Assembly: GCA_958510825.1 (NCBI GenBank)
Contig: OY294044.1
Location: forward strand, 76,120,895-76,184,894
Direction of reading: 5' to 3'
DNA: 64,000 nucleotides
Source of the DNA: Brachypterus glaber
Lineage: Eukaryota > Arthropoda > Insecta > Coleoptera > Kateretidae
Positions 11,059 to 22,106 of this stretch are shown here, piece after piece. How positions within the stretch are numbered: position 1 is the stretch's first letter; every line of letters begins with the position of its first letter. Under the pieces are notes generated by a model. That model saw only the letters and a program-made list of their open reading frames with translations. It was not told where the DNA came from and did not search any database. Made by a program: the position numbers and the translations under genes.

Positions 11059-12175
11059 AACCAGGAGCGAAGATATGGGGGGTAGAGGGGGTATTTACCC
11101 CCCTCCCCAAGGATCTTTATTTGTCATATACAGTGCGTGCATTAAGTCTGGAATCACCCGATTAACTTTTTAGTTACAAGTAAAACACAAAAACCCTCGG
11201 ATAGGTCGATTTTTATTTTTAATTTTGCAAATTATGGTGTAATAAAAGTTATTAAAATTTGCACCCCCTTGCACCCTCACCCCCCAACTTTTTTTTTTCA
11301 AATAGCAACCTACCCCTTGTGACACTTCGTTGGAAAGGTAATTTAATAAGCTTTCCAAAGGTGTATAATAAAGCCTAATTTGGTAAAGGGCTAATGATAA
11401 AATGCACAATTTAGTTTATTATAAAGACATGTAAAGTATAACTTTAGTTCACTATAAATGTTCAAATTGATGTCCTTCAGCTCTTTGATAGTGGACAGTA
11501 AAAAAACGGGATTAAAATCAATTAAATAGTAAACATAAAATTGGTCAATAAAAAGAAAAAAATTTGCATTATTCAACAGGGTATAAATTATTACAATAAG
11601 TTTAAAACAACCTTATTTAGATTCTCAGGAAGGTGCCAAGTAGGAAATAGGGCAACAATTACCATATTATGCGTAATATTTCACACAAACAATTTTTAAA
11701 TAAAACATGCGTTTTTTCATAGACCCTTTAACAAATTAGGCTTTATCATACACTGTTGGAAAGCTTATTAAATTACCTTTCCAATGATGTATCACAAGGG
11801 GTAGGTTGCTATTTGAAAAAAAAAGTTGGGGGGTGAGGGTGCAAGGGGGTGCCAATTTTGATAACTTTTTTTAGACCAAAATTTGCAGAATTAAAAATAT
11901 AAATCGACCTGTCCGAGGATTTTTGTATTTTACTTGTAACTAAAAAGTTATTCGGGTGATTCCAGACTTATGCACGCACTGTATATATATTTTATTTTTT
12001 TTTTTGATTGAAAATAAAAGTAGTTTTTTCACTTTGTAGTTATTAAATTTTTTTATTCCCATAAGTAGACTTTTTTATATATATATTTTTCAATATTTGC
12101 AATTTTGGATAATGCGTCACTTGAGATGCTGACTACCCCCCCTCAAGAAAACATCCTATCTGCGCCACTTTCCTA
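11059..12175. mobile_element. Possible hAT-like MITE remnant split by a TA-flanked MITE
   Basis: CCAGGAGCGAAGATATGGGG at about 11059 and the reverse complement of GTGGCGCAGATAGGATG at about 12160-12175 resemble the CAG(G/T)GGCG(T)A-type ends of the hAT-like MITEs at 23619 and 62407. Both flank C- or G-rich runs. Similarity is short and no 8-bp duplication was confirmed. Confidence 0.3.
11131..11981. mobile_element. TA-flanked MITE with ~270-bp terminal inverted repeats
   Basis: It begins CAGTGCGTGCATTAAGTCTG and ends in the inverted copy, with TA on both sides (ATATA before, TATATA after). The arms match through GGAATCACCCGATTAACTT, CAACCTACCCCTTGTGA and TTGGAAAGGTAATTTAATAA blocks. CAGTG ends with TA targets are typical of the Tc1/mariner superfamily. 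The ~280-bp centre is unique and non-coding. The ORFs at 11170-11576 are shadows of the arms. Confidence 0.85.
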
Positions 12176-12292
12176 ACAACATTCGTTGTCGGGTTGGGTT
12201 ATGTTGTATATTTTAACTATGAAATCGCGAAAAAATCGTATAAATTTGGGGCATAAATAAGGGTTCTAGAATCTCTTCCAGTCGCATTTAAA

Positions 12293-12480
12293 TAGTATAA
12301 TACGGTAGTTTTGAGTTTTCCAAAGTCGCCAATAATCATCCTAGATAAAAAAATAATTGGATACAAATGTATTTCATGAAAAAATAAACTTTGAAAATGT
12401 CCGTCTGTCCGTAAATTTTAAGTAGCCTCCGCCAAAAAGTTACGTCTCTTTTGTGAAAGAAAAACTAGTAATGATATATT
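12293..12480 (+). repeat. Fragment of family A MITE
   Basis: TAATACGGTAGTTTTGAGTT, a CATCCTAGATAAAAAAA block, TTTCATGAAAAAATAAAC and GTCCGTCTGTCCGT follow in the order seen in the full copies. Both ends are missing. Confidence 0.55.
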
Positions 12481-13151
12481 GTGTTTGTAATTTACTATTA
12501 ACATACAAAATCATTATAGACTAAGAAGACTACCTTAAAAAATCCCTAAAAACTTTAAGTTTAAAATTTAGTTTTGATGTGTTAAACGGTATAGCCTGTA
12601 GGCCTCTGGACGTCCGGACCGACGAACACATAAAAAAACGTTTTTGTCGGAATGTATAGACCTTAAAACGGATAAATAAATACATTAAAATCTGGAAAAA
12701 AATATTTTCCACGAAATTACTCTGATTTTAAACAAGCATTTTTCCCACACGCTTCGAGATAGCATTAGTCATCAGCTACTATAATACTTATTGCCATTAA
12801 ATAACCTAATCCATATACAAGAATTAAATTCAGTCGCGACGCCAAGCGTCGGTTCAAGAGATTTGGAAATTGAAAAAAAAAATAGATTTAACCTAACCAA
12901 AAAAATATACAAAACTACTTTTTTTATATACATTTCACACAATAGCGAGATACAGTAGTTAAAAAAAAAAACACAATAATCGCGGCATCATAATCTAAAT
13001 AGTCAGATGTGGGCTTCCATAGGGGAGTCATAACCCAAATTTTAAATAAACTGGCCTAGAGGTAAATAACTGTCAATATTATAAAAGTTTATGTAAAAAT
13101 GCATTTATGCATTTACTTTTAACATAACTTTTTACTGTATTTTTAAGTTTC
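12481..13151. other. A+T-rich stretch without a recognisable gene
   Basis: No gene, RNA or clear repeat seen; it includes GGACGTCCGGACCGAC near 12606, another decayed (GTCC)-like tract. Confidence 0.5.
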
Positions 13152-13282
13152 GCATAATATATCGAGGGCTTTTGAAATTTTGATGGTTTTAGGTTTGTTT
13201 TATCCAAACTCAAAACCATCAAAATCTCAAAATAAAAAAAAATTCACATACGTCCCTATGTTATGAAGTCCTCGATATTATG
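13152..13282. repeat. 131-bp foldback with CATAATATATCGAGG ends
   Basis: The outer arms CATAATATATCGAGG and CCTCGATATTATG pair. A second inner pair (AATTTTGATGGTTTTAGGTT with its inverted copy at about 13207-13230) forms a hairpin. It is probably a small MITE. Confidence 0.55.
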
Positions 13283-13835
13283 AGTCAGATAATATATTAC
13301 AAATATAAATAAATATAAATATAAAATATAAATTATGTGATTTTTTCGCATCCTATTTACACAACTTTGATGAATTTTAGGTTTCTATTGTAACTAAATT
13401 TGTTTTTCATCATAACATCCGATTTTAAAAATTAAAAAACCAAACCGAAGATCATTTAATGCTCTTTAATTTTTGAAATAAGAAATTTTTGGAAAATATT
13501 GACCGTTAAGCCAAAATATCAAAAGTATGTAAAAACACGATTTTTTGGGATTTAGCCACTTTTTTGAGGTGCTAATAAAGCGGAATTTTGTTCATTTTTT
13601 TATCACAACTTAAGAACTATACAAAAACTATATTCTGAAAATTTCAGGTCATTTGCGCAAAAGCTTGATTTTTTGCTTCGTAATTTCAAGTTTTTCCGGT
13701 TTTTTTCCCATTAAAAAAATTGGGGCAAGCGATTATTTTTATTTTTGGATTTCTTACTAACATTCGATCACTAAATAGGGATTTTAAAGGTAGCGAGCAT
13801 TTTAGTTAAAATCACTTCGAACCCACCGTGGATAA

Positions 13836-15845
13836 GTTGCATGTAATTCTTTTCACCATAAGCTTGATCTGATATTTGAAAAAGATGTACCGAAAATCAT
13901 TAGCAAAACAAGTTCCTATCCTAAATGGTTTACCAAAAGTATTATAAGCGATCTAAACTCTAAGCATAAACTATGGAATAAATATAAAAAAACTTCCGAT
14001 CCGGTTACGTTGGACAAGTTCAAATCCATAAGGTCAAAAACTAAAGCTGATATTAAACGTTCATATAATTCTTATCTTGAGGATATTGAACGTAATATTA
14101 AAAGTAATCCTAATAGCTTTTGGTCCTATGTTACTACAAAGAGGGGCACTGATCCTATACCTGATACGGTTTACTATGACGGAGCTGAACTTAAAAATCC
14201 ACAAAGTATAGTTAATGCATTTGCATCCTTTTTTCAAAAATCTTATGGTGAGCCCAGCACAAAAAATGACTTTAGTTTTGAATCCAGCAGTGCTAACAAT
14301 AATTACTTTAACATTATTAATGTAGAAGAGTGTGATGTCCTAGAAGCTCTTAAAAGTCTTAAGTCTAAACCTACTTCAGGTCCGGACGGTATACCGTCAT
14401 TTTTACTAAAAGATTGCGCTTCTGCACTATGTTCTCCGTTGACCAATTTATTTAATTTAGCCCTTAAGACATGTCAGTTTCCAGATAGGTGGAAAATATC
14501 CATAATAACTCCTGTTTTTAAAAAAGGCAATAAGAAAAACGTTGAAAATTATCGGCCTATTACAATTATTTCAAATTTTGCGAAGGTTTTCGAGTTGGTT
14601 TTGCACAAACTAATCTATGCTAATATAAAACATTTAATTTCAAAACTTCAGCATGGTTTTTTAAAGGGTAGATCCACAACTACAAATCTTGCATGTATTA
14701 TTCAATATATCTCTCAAGTTCTCGATGACGGTGGTCAGGTTGATGTAATATACACCGATTTCTCCAAAGCATTCGACGTACTTAACCATTTTATTTTACT
14801 TAAAGCGATGTACGACATGGGTTTCTCAATCGAATTAATTTACTTTTTTCACTCATACCTAGTGGATCGATATCAATATGTTGAATGTCGTGGTTTTAAA
14901 TCCTTTTGGTTTTTGGCGACCTCAGGGGTTCCTCAAGGATCTATATTAGGTCCTTTGCTATTTCTTATTTTTATTAACACCATTTTTAATTTAATTTATG
15001 TCCCTGCTTTAGCTTTTGCAGATGATGCAAAGTTATATTATAAAATAAAAGACTTGGTAGATTGTCAGAGGCTTCAAAATGCACTAAATAATTTAATTAA
15101 GTGGTGTCGTGAAAATAAGTTACCTCTGAACGCTGCCAAATGTAATGTAGTCTCTTTTACAAAGAAAAAATCTACTTTAGTGTTTAACTATAAAATTGAT
15201 GACATTGTTGTTGCTAGAGTGTCGGAAATTAGAGATCTAGGAGTTATGTTTGATAGTAAATTGGATTTCAGTTTACATATTGAGAAAACAGTTACATCAG
15301 CTTTTCGTAGTCTTGGTTTTGTTATTAGAAATAGTTACGGTTTTAAAGATCGATCGGTTTTGTTTGCATTATTTAATTCCTTTGTTTTGTCTAAACTTGA
15401 ATATGCAAGCCTGATTTGGAATCCAAAATACAAATACGAAATTGATGCTATCGATAAAATTTTAAGAAGGTTTTTAAAATTTGTTAGCTTTAAAATAGAT
15501 GGGGTTTACCCTATTATTGGTATTGATAACAATCTTTTACTGGACAGATTTAACATAATGAGCTTAAAAAACAGAAGAGCTTCCGGATCTGTAATTTTTT
15601 TGTACAAAATAATTCACAATAAGATTGATTGTTCAGAACTCTTAGAAATGTTAAATTTTCATATTCCTACAGCCACTCGTACAAACGATACATTTTATTT
15701 GTCGAAGCCTAGAACCAACTTACTAACATTTTCACCGATTTACACTATGTGCAAAAACTATCATAAGATTCAAACTGATGTTGATATATTCTCCTGCAGT
15801 AACAGCCGCATTAAATTTGTCTTTCGCCAATTAAATTTGGACTAA
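13836..15845 (+). CDS. LINE reverse transcriptase, C-terminal 669 codons, frame intact
   Basis: The frame is open from 13836 with no stop until TAA at 15843-15845. No start codon is implied, because it is the truncated end of a longer ORF2. From the N-terminus: a linker with SYPKWFTKSIISDLNSKHKLW (about 13911-13973), typical of the region between endonuclease and RT; then RT motifs SGPDGIPSFLLKDC (about 14377), YRPITIISNFAKVFE (about 14551), LQHGFLKGRS (14647), TDFSKAFDVLNH with the first catalytic Asp (about 14755), SGVPQGSILGPLLF (14923) and the catalytic AFADDAKLYY (15010). The C-terminal domain includes RRFLKFVSFK and IDCSELLEMLNFHIP. The absence of any frameshift suggests recent insertion. 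It cannot move on its own without an endonuclease. The group (Jockey versus CR1) is inferred from motif wording only. Confidence 0.92.
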   Translation, partial: VACNSFHHKLDLIFEKDVPKIISKTSSYPKWFTKSIISDLNSKHKLWNKYKKTSDPVTLDKFKSIRSKTKADIKRSYNSYLEDIERNIKSNPNSFWSYVTTKRGTDPIPDTVYYDGAELKNPQSIVNAFASFFQKSYGEPSTKNDFSFESSSANNNYFNIINVEECDVLEALKSLKSKPTSGPDGIPSFLLKDCASALCSPLTNLFNLALKTCQFPDRWKISIITPVFKKGNKKNVENYRPITIISNFAKVFELVLHKLIYANIKHLISKLQHGFLKGRSTTTNLACIIQYISQVLDDGGQVDVIYTDFSKAFDVLNHFILLKAMYDMGFSIELIYFFHSYLVDRYQYVECRGFKSFWFLATSGVPQGSILGPLLFLIFINTIFNLIYVPALAFADDAKLYYKIKDLVDCQRLQNALNNLIKWCRENKLPLNAAKCNVVSFTKKKSTLVFNYKIDDIVVARVSEIRDLGVMFDSKLDFSLHIEKTVTSAFRSLGFVIRNSYGFKDRSVLFALFNSFVLSKLEYASLIWNPKYKYEIDAIDKILRRFLKFVSFKIDGVYPIIGIDNNLLLDRFNIMSLKNRRASGSVIFLYKIIHNKIDCSELLEMLNFHIPTATRTNDTFYLSKPRTNLLTFSPIYTMCKNYHKIQTDVDIFSCSNSRIKFVFRQLNLD

Positions 15846-15981
15846 TATTCTGTACTCTACTAGTTTGATTGTTATTATTTTTTTTTATAATTCTGTATCT
15901 TGTTGTTTGACTCATCCTTTAATTGGTTTTTACTGTTGGATGTAACAATAAATAAATAAAAAAATAAAATAAATAAATAAA
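13836..15981 (+). mobile_element. 5'-truncated non-LTR retrotransposon, Jockey/CR1 group
   Basis: The element carries the 3' part of a LINE: a continuous reverse transcriptase frame, a ~100-base 3' UTR ending CTGTTGGATGTAACAATAAA, and a tail of (AAATA)-like repeats to about 15981. The endonuclease half is absent, as expected for a target-primed insertion that stopped early. The 5' limit is set by the first in-frame stop (13833-13835) and by recognisable protein similarity from about 13851; the true junction may differ by tens of bases. No clear target duplication could be read. The same 3' motif CTGTTGG occurs in the two minus-strand LINE ends at 40620 and 44277. Confidence 0.9.
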
Positions 15982-16212
15982 CTTGCACCTTCGTGAGGGT
16001 GAGGTTAAATATACTTCAATATTTTTTATTTTTTTTTGTGGGAAATTTGGAAATTGGAGGGAGCAGCAAAAAATTCCAATTTTTGTGTTTTGTACCACCC
16101 TACTGTATATTCAAGTTTTAGATAATAATTAAAAAAAAATAAAGACTTTTCTCGCCCACTAGTCACATAACTTTACTTTAATTACACGGGCATAAAAAAA
16201 AATCTCGAGTGC
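15982..16212. other. Unassigned spacer
   Basis: A+T-rich sequence between the LINE tail and the next foldback; no feature seen. Confidence 0.4.
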
Positions 16213-16695
16213 GGCAGACCAGACTAGTCATATCTTACGTAGTTTGGGTCGCTGAATCTGAATCCGAGGTCAGAATTTAAAAGTTAGCGTTCAAAATGGC
16301 GGATCCAATATGACGGATTAGATTTTTTTTAAAGTTGCTCGGATTTGCTTGAAACTTGGTACTCGGGGGTTTTTGGGGTTGCTAATTACGAATCTGGTGC
16401 CAGTTTTCCAAAATTCAAAATGGCGGATCCAATATGGTACTAAGTTTCAAGCAAATCCGACCAACTTTAAAAAATCTAGTCCACCATTTTGAATTTCGGA
16501 AAACTGGCACCAGAAGCAGCGACCGCAAAAACCCTCGAGTACCAAGTTTCAAGCAAATACGAGCAATCCTAAAAAAATTTAATCCGCCATATTGGATCCG
16601 CCATTTTGAAAGCTAACTTTTAAATTCTGACCTCGGATTCAGATTCAGGGACCCAAAATACCAAAATACGTAAGAGTTGACTAGTCTGGTCTGCC
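16213..16695. mobile_element. Foldback MITE, GGCAGACCAGACTAGTCA ends
   Basis: Perfect 18-bp terminal inverted repeats (16213-16230 and 16678-16695) enclose long arms built from alternating blocks: GGTCGCTGAATCTGAATCC, AAAATGGCGGATCCAATATG, TTGCTTGAAACTTGGTACTC, CTGGTGCCAGTTTTCC. The arms pair over about 230 bp each. A second, rearranged member lies at 21600-22106. The 60-codon ORF at 16434-16616 is a shadow. Confidence 0.85.
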
Positions 16696-16729
16696 CTAGT
16701 AACTTTTTGTAATGTTCTGTATTTTTTTT

Positions 16730-16880
16730 TTCAGAATACATTATGTGAAATTTATTAGAAATTATTAAGTTGCGTAATTTGTTGTGGTAATTTACCCAAT
16801 GTATGTATTCTGTAAAATTTTATTTTACATAATTGTATACCAAATTTTACAAAGTATATTATGGAAAAGTTTACCTTGGT
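16730..16880. repeat. Cluster of short palindromes ending in TTATGTGAAA / TTTACATAA
   Basis: Units such as GAATACATTATGTGAAAT, TTCTGTAAAATTTTATTTTA and TTTTACAAAGTATATTATGG resemble the cluster at 35985-36235. The units are degenerate and their order differs. Confidence 0.4.
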
Positions 16881-18161
16881 ATTTTTTACGTACTTTTCCT
16901 ATGTGTAGTGATAAGGATGTAAGTTATATTCTAGTGTGTGATGTTATTATTTCACAATCATAATCTAGTATCGATTTTTTTTTTAAATTGATATCAATTT
17001 ATTTTTCAAAATGATGCTATTTTATTGAAATTCAGGATATAGGTTTTTAGACGGAAAATCTAAACTGAAATGAATTTTAAACTGAAGCTATTTCTATGCC
17101 ACCGCACTATGAGATATGAATCGAAATAATTGGCCAGAAGTCACAAGGAAACCAATTAAAATATACACCATTTTAAAGAAAAGAGGTAAGTTTTTCATAA
17201 ATTCTGAAGGTCGATATTCTATAATAAAGAAACTTTATAAAAGCTAGATGTAGTTAAAGCAAAAATATTGGTTGTAAATTACCAATTTTTAATAAATTAT
17301 ATACTATATTTATTAATGAGCATTAATGAAAAAATAATTAAATAAAGAATTGACAGTCTATAAAAATATATACTGCACGTTTGTTGATTAATAACCGAAA
17401 AACATTAAAAAAGTTATATAGCTGTAATCAAAATCAAATAGATAGAAAACTGTGAATAGGTAGAACCATTTCATCCTTTTTGTGAATAATTAACACTGTG
17501 TATCCTAAATGTTGCAAATATTTAACGACAGATAGAATAATTACATAATTACAAGGCCATAATATCTCATATAATAGTTATATCAACTTTTTAACAAAAA
17601 AGGACATACATATACAAGCTTAATCAGTTTTTAAACATATAATTATCAGACCCCGTAAGAAATAGGACAAATGAAAAAATACATGATAGCACGCGTATCA
17701 ATATGGATATATAGTTGATATTGTTTTATCTTAGTAACTAATGTTTACAAATATGTTTTATTATATAATATGTAATATATTTGAGAAAAATGGTAACTTT
17801 GAGAATAAAAGATTTTTCATTAAATTATAATTTAACAACACTGTTTTTATTGTATTTATTGCTTGTTTTTGTACAAAAAAGTACACAATCTAACAATAAA
17901 ACTAAGGCAATTTGTATAATAACTTTCTAAATATCAACGAAAAATAATAAAAACAGTAACAAAAAAAGATGTACATACGTACAGCGCATTCAATTATCCT
18001 GTTAAAATACCATATGATTCCGATAAGAGTTTCAATCGGAATCTATACGATTCTTTTTGTTTTTCCGTATAGAATACTATAGAAAACAATAGAATCTTTT
18101 TCTGCCATATGGAAAACGATATATCTACGTACAGCACACAGCACACCAAAGTATTCTTTAT
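16881..18161. other. A+T-rich stretch without a recognisable gene
   Basis: No ORF, repeat or RNA could be supported. A sequence AAGAGGTAAG near 17179 looks like a splice donor, but no exon could be attached to it. Confidence 0.45.
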
Positions 18162-18174
18162 ATATAAAAGATTA
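18162..18174. repeat. Left target-site duplication of the SINE
   Basis: ATATAAAAGATTA, matched at 12 of 13 positions by ATATAAACGATTA at 18448-18460 immediately after the SINE tail. Confidence 0.8.
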
Positions 18175-18447
18175 GGCGATCTCGGTGGCGCAGTTGGTAG
18201 CGCATCCGAGATTCTGGGTTCGAGCCCCAATTAGACCAAGAATGTATAGTGGTGTCTAGTCGTCAGATGGAACTACGTTCACTAACTTTAATGTGGGTTG
18301 CAGGTGAAACTGTAAACACATTTCAGAGTGGATGCGCGTTCTGTTGAGGGCCGTGCTTCGGAGGGCACGTAAAGATGGCGGTCCCGTCAATTAGGCCATA
18401 GCATCGAAAAACGATATTAAATGATTAAACAAACAAACAAAACAAAC
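18175..18447 (+). mobile_element. tRNA-derived SINE, full length
   Basis: The 5' head is tRNA-like: box A TGGCGCAGTTGG at about 18187 and box B GGTTCGAGCCC at about 18218 give an internal RNA polymerase III promoter. A ~190-bp body follows (including GGGCCGTGCTTCGGAGGGCA and GGCGGTCCCGTCAATTAGG) and an (AAAC)n tail at 18424-18447. A 13-bp imperfect target duplication brackets the unit exactly, which fixes both ends and indicates LINE-mediated retroposition. The short minus-strand ORF over the head is a shadow. Confidence 0.9.
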
Positions 18448-18460
18448 ATATAAACGATTA
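18448..18460. repeat. Right target-site duplication of the SINE
   Basis: ATATAAACGATTA, following the (AAAC) tail; one mismatch from the left copy at 18162-18174. Confidence 0.8.
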
Positions 18461-19005
18461 CGTAATATTTGATCAGCCTCTTATATTTAATATTAAATTT
18501 TAAAAATAAAATAAAATCGTTATTTACATTATCAGATAAATTTTTAATAACATTGTAAAAGTATAAAAACTGTTTTATAATAATTTACAGCATACTTGTT
18601 GCAATAATAATTCAATTTAGAAAATATTATAAAATGCCAATAATTTAAAACCCTGTACTGGTATATACTACCAATGTCCTATTTATTCCGGGGTCTGATA
18701 ATTATATATAATTGTATAAAAGTGTTGTTATACCAAAATTTAATGAAACGAGTCCGCTAATTTCTGCTAGTTTTGGAAAGCTGAGAGGCTATAATAGAGC
18801 AAAAATCAGATAAATATCAATATATTTAAAAATTGTCTACCATCTTGATCCACCATTTTAATTTTTAGTTTCACATAAATTAAATCACATTTTATTTCGT
18901 AAAAACTGGACAATTTTTCAAAAAATTGGCTGCTATCTTCTATCCGATATTTTCAATTTTTTAATTATAATATGAAAATTTAAATCATCATCCTCAAGAA
19001 TATTA

Positions 19006-19873
19006 GTCCAGTCAAATAATAAATGTAAATTGCAATAAATGTACACGGGGTGATATTTTAAAGGGTAGTAGTGGATGGTAACAGAAAACTCCTGTTAGTT
19101 TTTCACCGGGTGGTTTGCGTAAGGGGTGTACGCTATCTTGAATTTTAGGGGTGAGTTGCTTAATATGCATCCTACGATAAAAATGCATATAACCAATTTT
19201 GTTAAGGAGGAAATTTCCAACAATTATTGTTTGGATAATTTTATTAATATATTAATAACAATCGAGTTAATTAAAAAATAGCCACGTTGGAGGGGAAAAT
19301 TGTTTTTTTTTTTTCATTTTTCAGACAAATTATTTATTGGACGATAAAAGTGGTTATGAGTAAACTTGTAGCTCATGAAATTCTCTATCTATATATTATA
19401 AATTTTCTTAGGTACTTTGGTACAGAGGGCGCAACAAGACTTTCAGTGCCCCCTGTAACCGTAACAAAATACTTATAAAATGCATAATATAAAAAATTTA
19501 TAGAGAATTTCAAGAGCTACAAGTTGGCTCTGAACCATGCTCCGATAAATAATTTGGCTGAAAAATCGAAAAAAACAGTTTCACCCCCAACATGGCAATT
19601 TTTGAATATTTATTACTCGTTTGTTAATAATAAACTAAAAAAATGATCCAAATAAGAATTGTTGGAAATTACCTCCTTAACAAAATTGGTTATATGCATT
19701 TTTATCGTAAGATTCGTATATTAAAATTTAAGATAGTGGATACCCCTTACGCAAATCACCCGGTGAAAAACTTACAGGAGTGTTCTGTTACCATCCACTA
19801 CTACCCTTTAAAATATCAGCCCGTGTACATTTATTGCAATTTAACATAGGAATTTTTCGTTATTTGACTGGAC
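19006..19873. mobile_element. 868-bp foldback element, arms ~400 bp
   Basis: GTCCAGTCAAATAA at 19006 pairs with TTATTTGACTGGAC ending 19873, and the arms pair over most of their length (TTGCAATAAATGTACACGG, GGGTAGTAGTGGATGGTAAC, ACCGGGTG, GATAAAAATGCATATAACCA). The centre near 19430-19460 (GGGCGCAACAAGACTTTCAG) is short. The ORFs 19287-19478 and 19643-19849 translate the arms and are not genes. Confidence 0.85.
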
Positions 19874-20340
19874 TATATCTAAATATTAAGTTTCATGAAA
19901 ATTGGACAATATTTTGATTCTTTTATCTTAATTTTAGATTTTAAATGAGCGATGCCGAAAATTACAAAATTATTTGTGTTTTTCTAACCATTCATAATAT
20001 TGCCACATTTATAAATTTATTTCCCTTAGTGCACCGGGTTAGTTAATTGCTTTATATTTCTTCTCGCATCTGTAAAAAGTAAATGAACTGAAAATCCAAT
20101 TAACCATTTTTTTTTCCTGTAAAGTAAAACCAAGGACAAAATAATGTTACTAAAAGCTGTGCCTTCAAGCTGACTGTAATAATTAAAACATAAAGGACCA
20201 ATATTATTAATATTCAATAAAAATTAATTGAAGTATAATATTTTAATTATACAGCGTGAAATTTGCAAGACGAATAAATTTGATAACCAAAAATAATACT
20301 GTTCAGAAAAAATTCTCGGACAGGTCATAACCTTCTGATA

Positions 20341-20811
20341 TCAAGGGGCGCCACATTTAAAACTTTAAATAGGATCATATGTCAAGTGATTTCTCATTTG
20401 AAAGCTTTTTTGATTATGGTTTCAAAAATGTTGGTTTCTTAAAATCAGATACCATTTCTCTTTCTTGGTAGACAATATTTGACCCGTGTATATTTTTTTT
20501 ACGTTTATTCATATTAAGTTCCATTTTTATTTTTACAATATTTTATATTATTAAGCAAAATCTCTTTCCGGATTGTCAATTTGTTTTTTCAAAAATACGA
20601 AAAATCGAAGAAAAAGTTTATATGGATATGGGTCAAATATCTTATCCCAAAAGAGCTGAAGTCCATTAAAGCTTTCAATTTAAAAGAAATAAACGTCCAA
20701 TTCTCTTCGAAAAACTACTCTGTTAATTTTCTAAAACAAAACACTGTCGAAACCAGTCATTTGACATAATATTATGTTCCTATTTAAACGTTTAAAGATG
20801 GCGCCCCTTGA
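20341..20811. mobile_element. MITE, TCAAGGGGCGCCA ends
   Basis: Terminal inverted repeats TCAAGGGGCGCCACATTTAA and the matching TTAAAGATGGCGCCCCTTGA extend inward through AACGTTTAAATAGG and TATGTCAA blocks with lower identity (about 230 bp in all, including the GACCCGTGTATA/ATATGGGTC region). No coding capacity. Confidence 0.75.
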
Positions 20812-21599
20812 CAACGTGCAGAGGCAGGAGACTGACGTCAGTAATGTGAGTCAATTAAAATATGTTCAGCTCAAAATAAAAATCCTCCTGCTCAAGAAAT
20901 TTCTTTAAAAAGTTTTTTTTAGAGTTGTAAAATTTATTCATTTTAAAAATTCCACACTGTGTATATCATAAGATTTAGGTAGTAGTTAGGATTAGACTTT
21001 TTGAAAGGACAATAAACATTTTAATTTAATTTCGATTTATTTCCCTAAACTATTCAGTTTTATCAGACTTACCAAAGTCAATCAGTTTAAATAAAAAGCT
21101 GCTGTGTAGAAATTCTCAGCTTGTTTCTTCTTATTGCTTGCCAGTCTAATATAAGCAGGAGTCCGGGTTTATCAAAGAAGAAACGAAATTTTCTCGGAAC
21201 ATTTTTTTTCAGCTCCGAACAAAATATTAGACACTTTTTAAGCTAAAATGCACAAAAATTGTTTTTAGCTCGAAAAGTGTATATTAATTTTTTTTTAAGA
21301 AACGAGACACGTTTTTTTTATTAAATTTGAATCAAATACCTTAGTGACTTTATATCGAACACCACTAGCAAAAATATTTACCTAAATCAAATGAGAAGTA
21401 GGTAAAACTGTTAACTCTTTTAGGACGCCACTAAAATAACTTATAATTTATCGACGCACTAAAAAATTTCATGGAGATCTTTACCAAAATTAGTGCTAAG
21501 ATAGCTCCCTTAACCCCTTCACAGTGCAGTGAAAATAAAGTTTTCGTGCCAAAAATGTACTAAAAAATATTTTTTTTTAATAAACATGATATTATGTTT

Positions 21600-22106
21600 T
21601 TGGGTCGCTGAATCTGAATCCGACGTCAGAATTTAAAAGTTAGCGTTCAACATGGCGGATCCAACATGACGGATGAGATTTTTAAAGTTGCTTGGATTTG
21701 CTTAAAACTTGTTAATAGGTGGTTTTTGGGGCTGCTGATTACGAGTTTTCCAAAATTCAAAATGGCGGATCCAACATGGCGGATTAGATTTTTAAAGTTG
21801 CTCAGATTTGCTTGAAACTTAGTACTTGGGGGTGCTAGTTTTCCAAAATTCAAAATAGCGGATCCAATATGGCGGATTAAATTCTCCGAGAAACTTTAAA
21901 AAATCTAATCTGCCATATTGGATCCGCCATTTTTAATTTTGGAAAACTGGCACCATATTCGTAATCAGCGACGCCAAAAAACCCCCGAGTACCAAGTTTC
22001 AAGCAAATCCGAGCAGTTTAAAAAATCTAATCCGCCATATTGGATCCGCCATACTGAATTTTGGAAAACTGGTATCTGATCGTAATCAGCGACCCCAAAA
22101 ACCCCG
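21600..22106. mobile_element. Rearranged second copy of the GGCGGATCC foldback family
   Basis: It begins GGGTCGCTGAATCTGAATCC like the element at 16213 and has five or more blocks of GGCGGATCCAA(C/T)ATGGCGGAT in alternating orientation, separated by TTGCTTGAAACTTGGTAC blocks. The GGCAGACCAGACTAG ends are missing. The mixed direct and inverted blocks suggest internal rearrangement. Confidence 0.7.

Noticed and set aside
17100..17190. Possible exon with AAGAGGTAAG splice donor
   Set aside because: The upstream frame is interrupted by stops in all three frames within 60 bases; no acceptor or partner exon identified.
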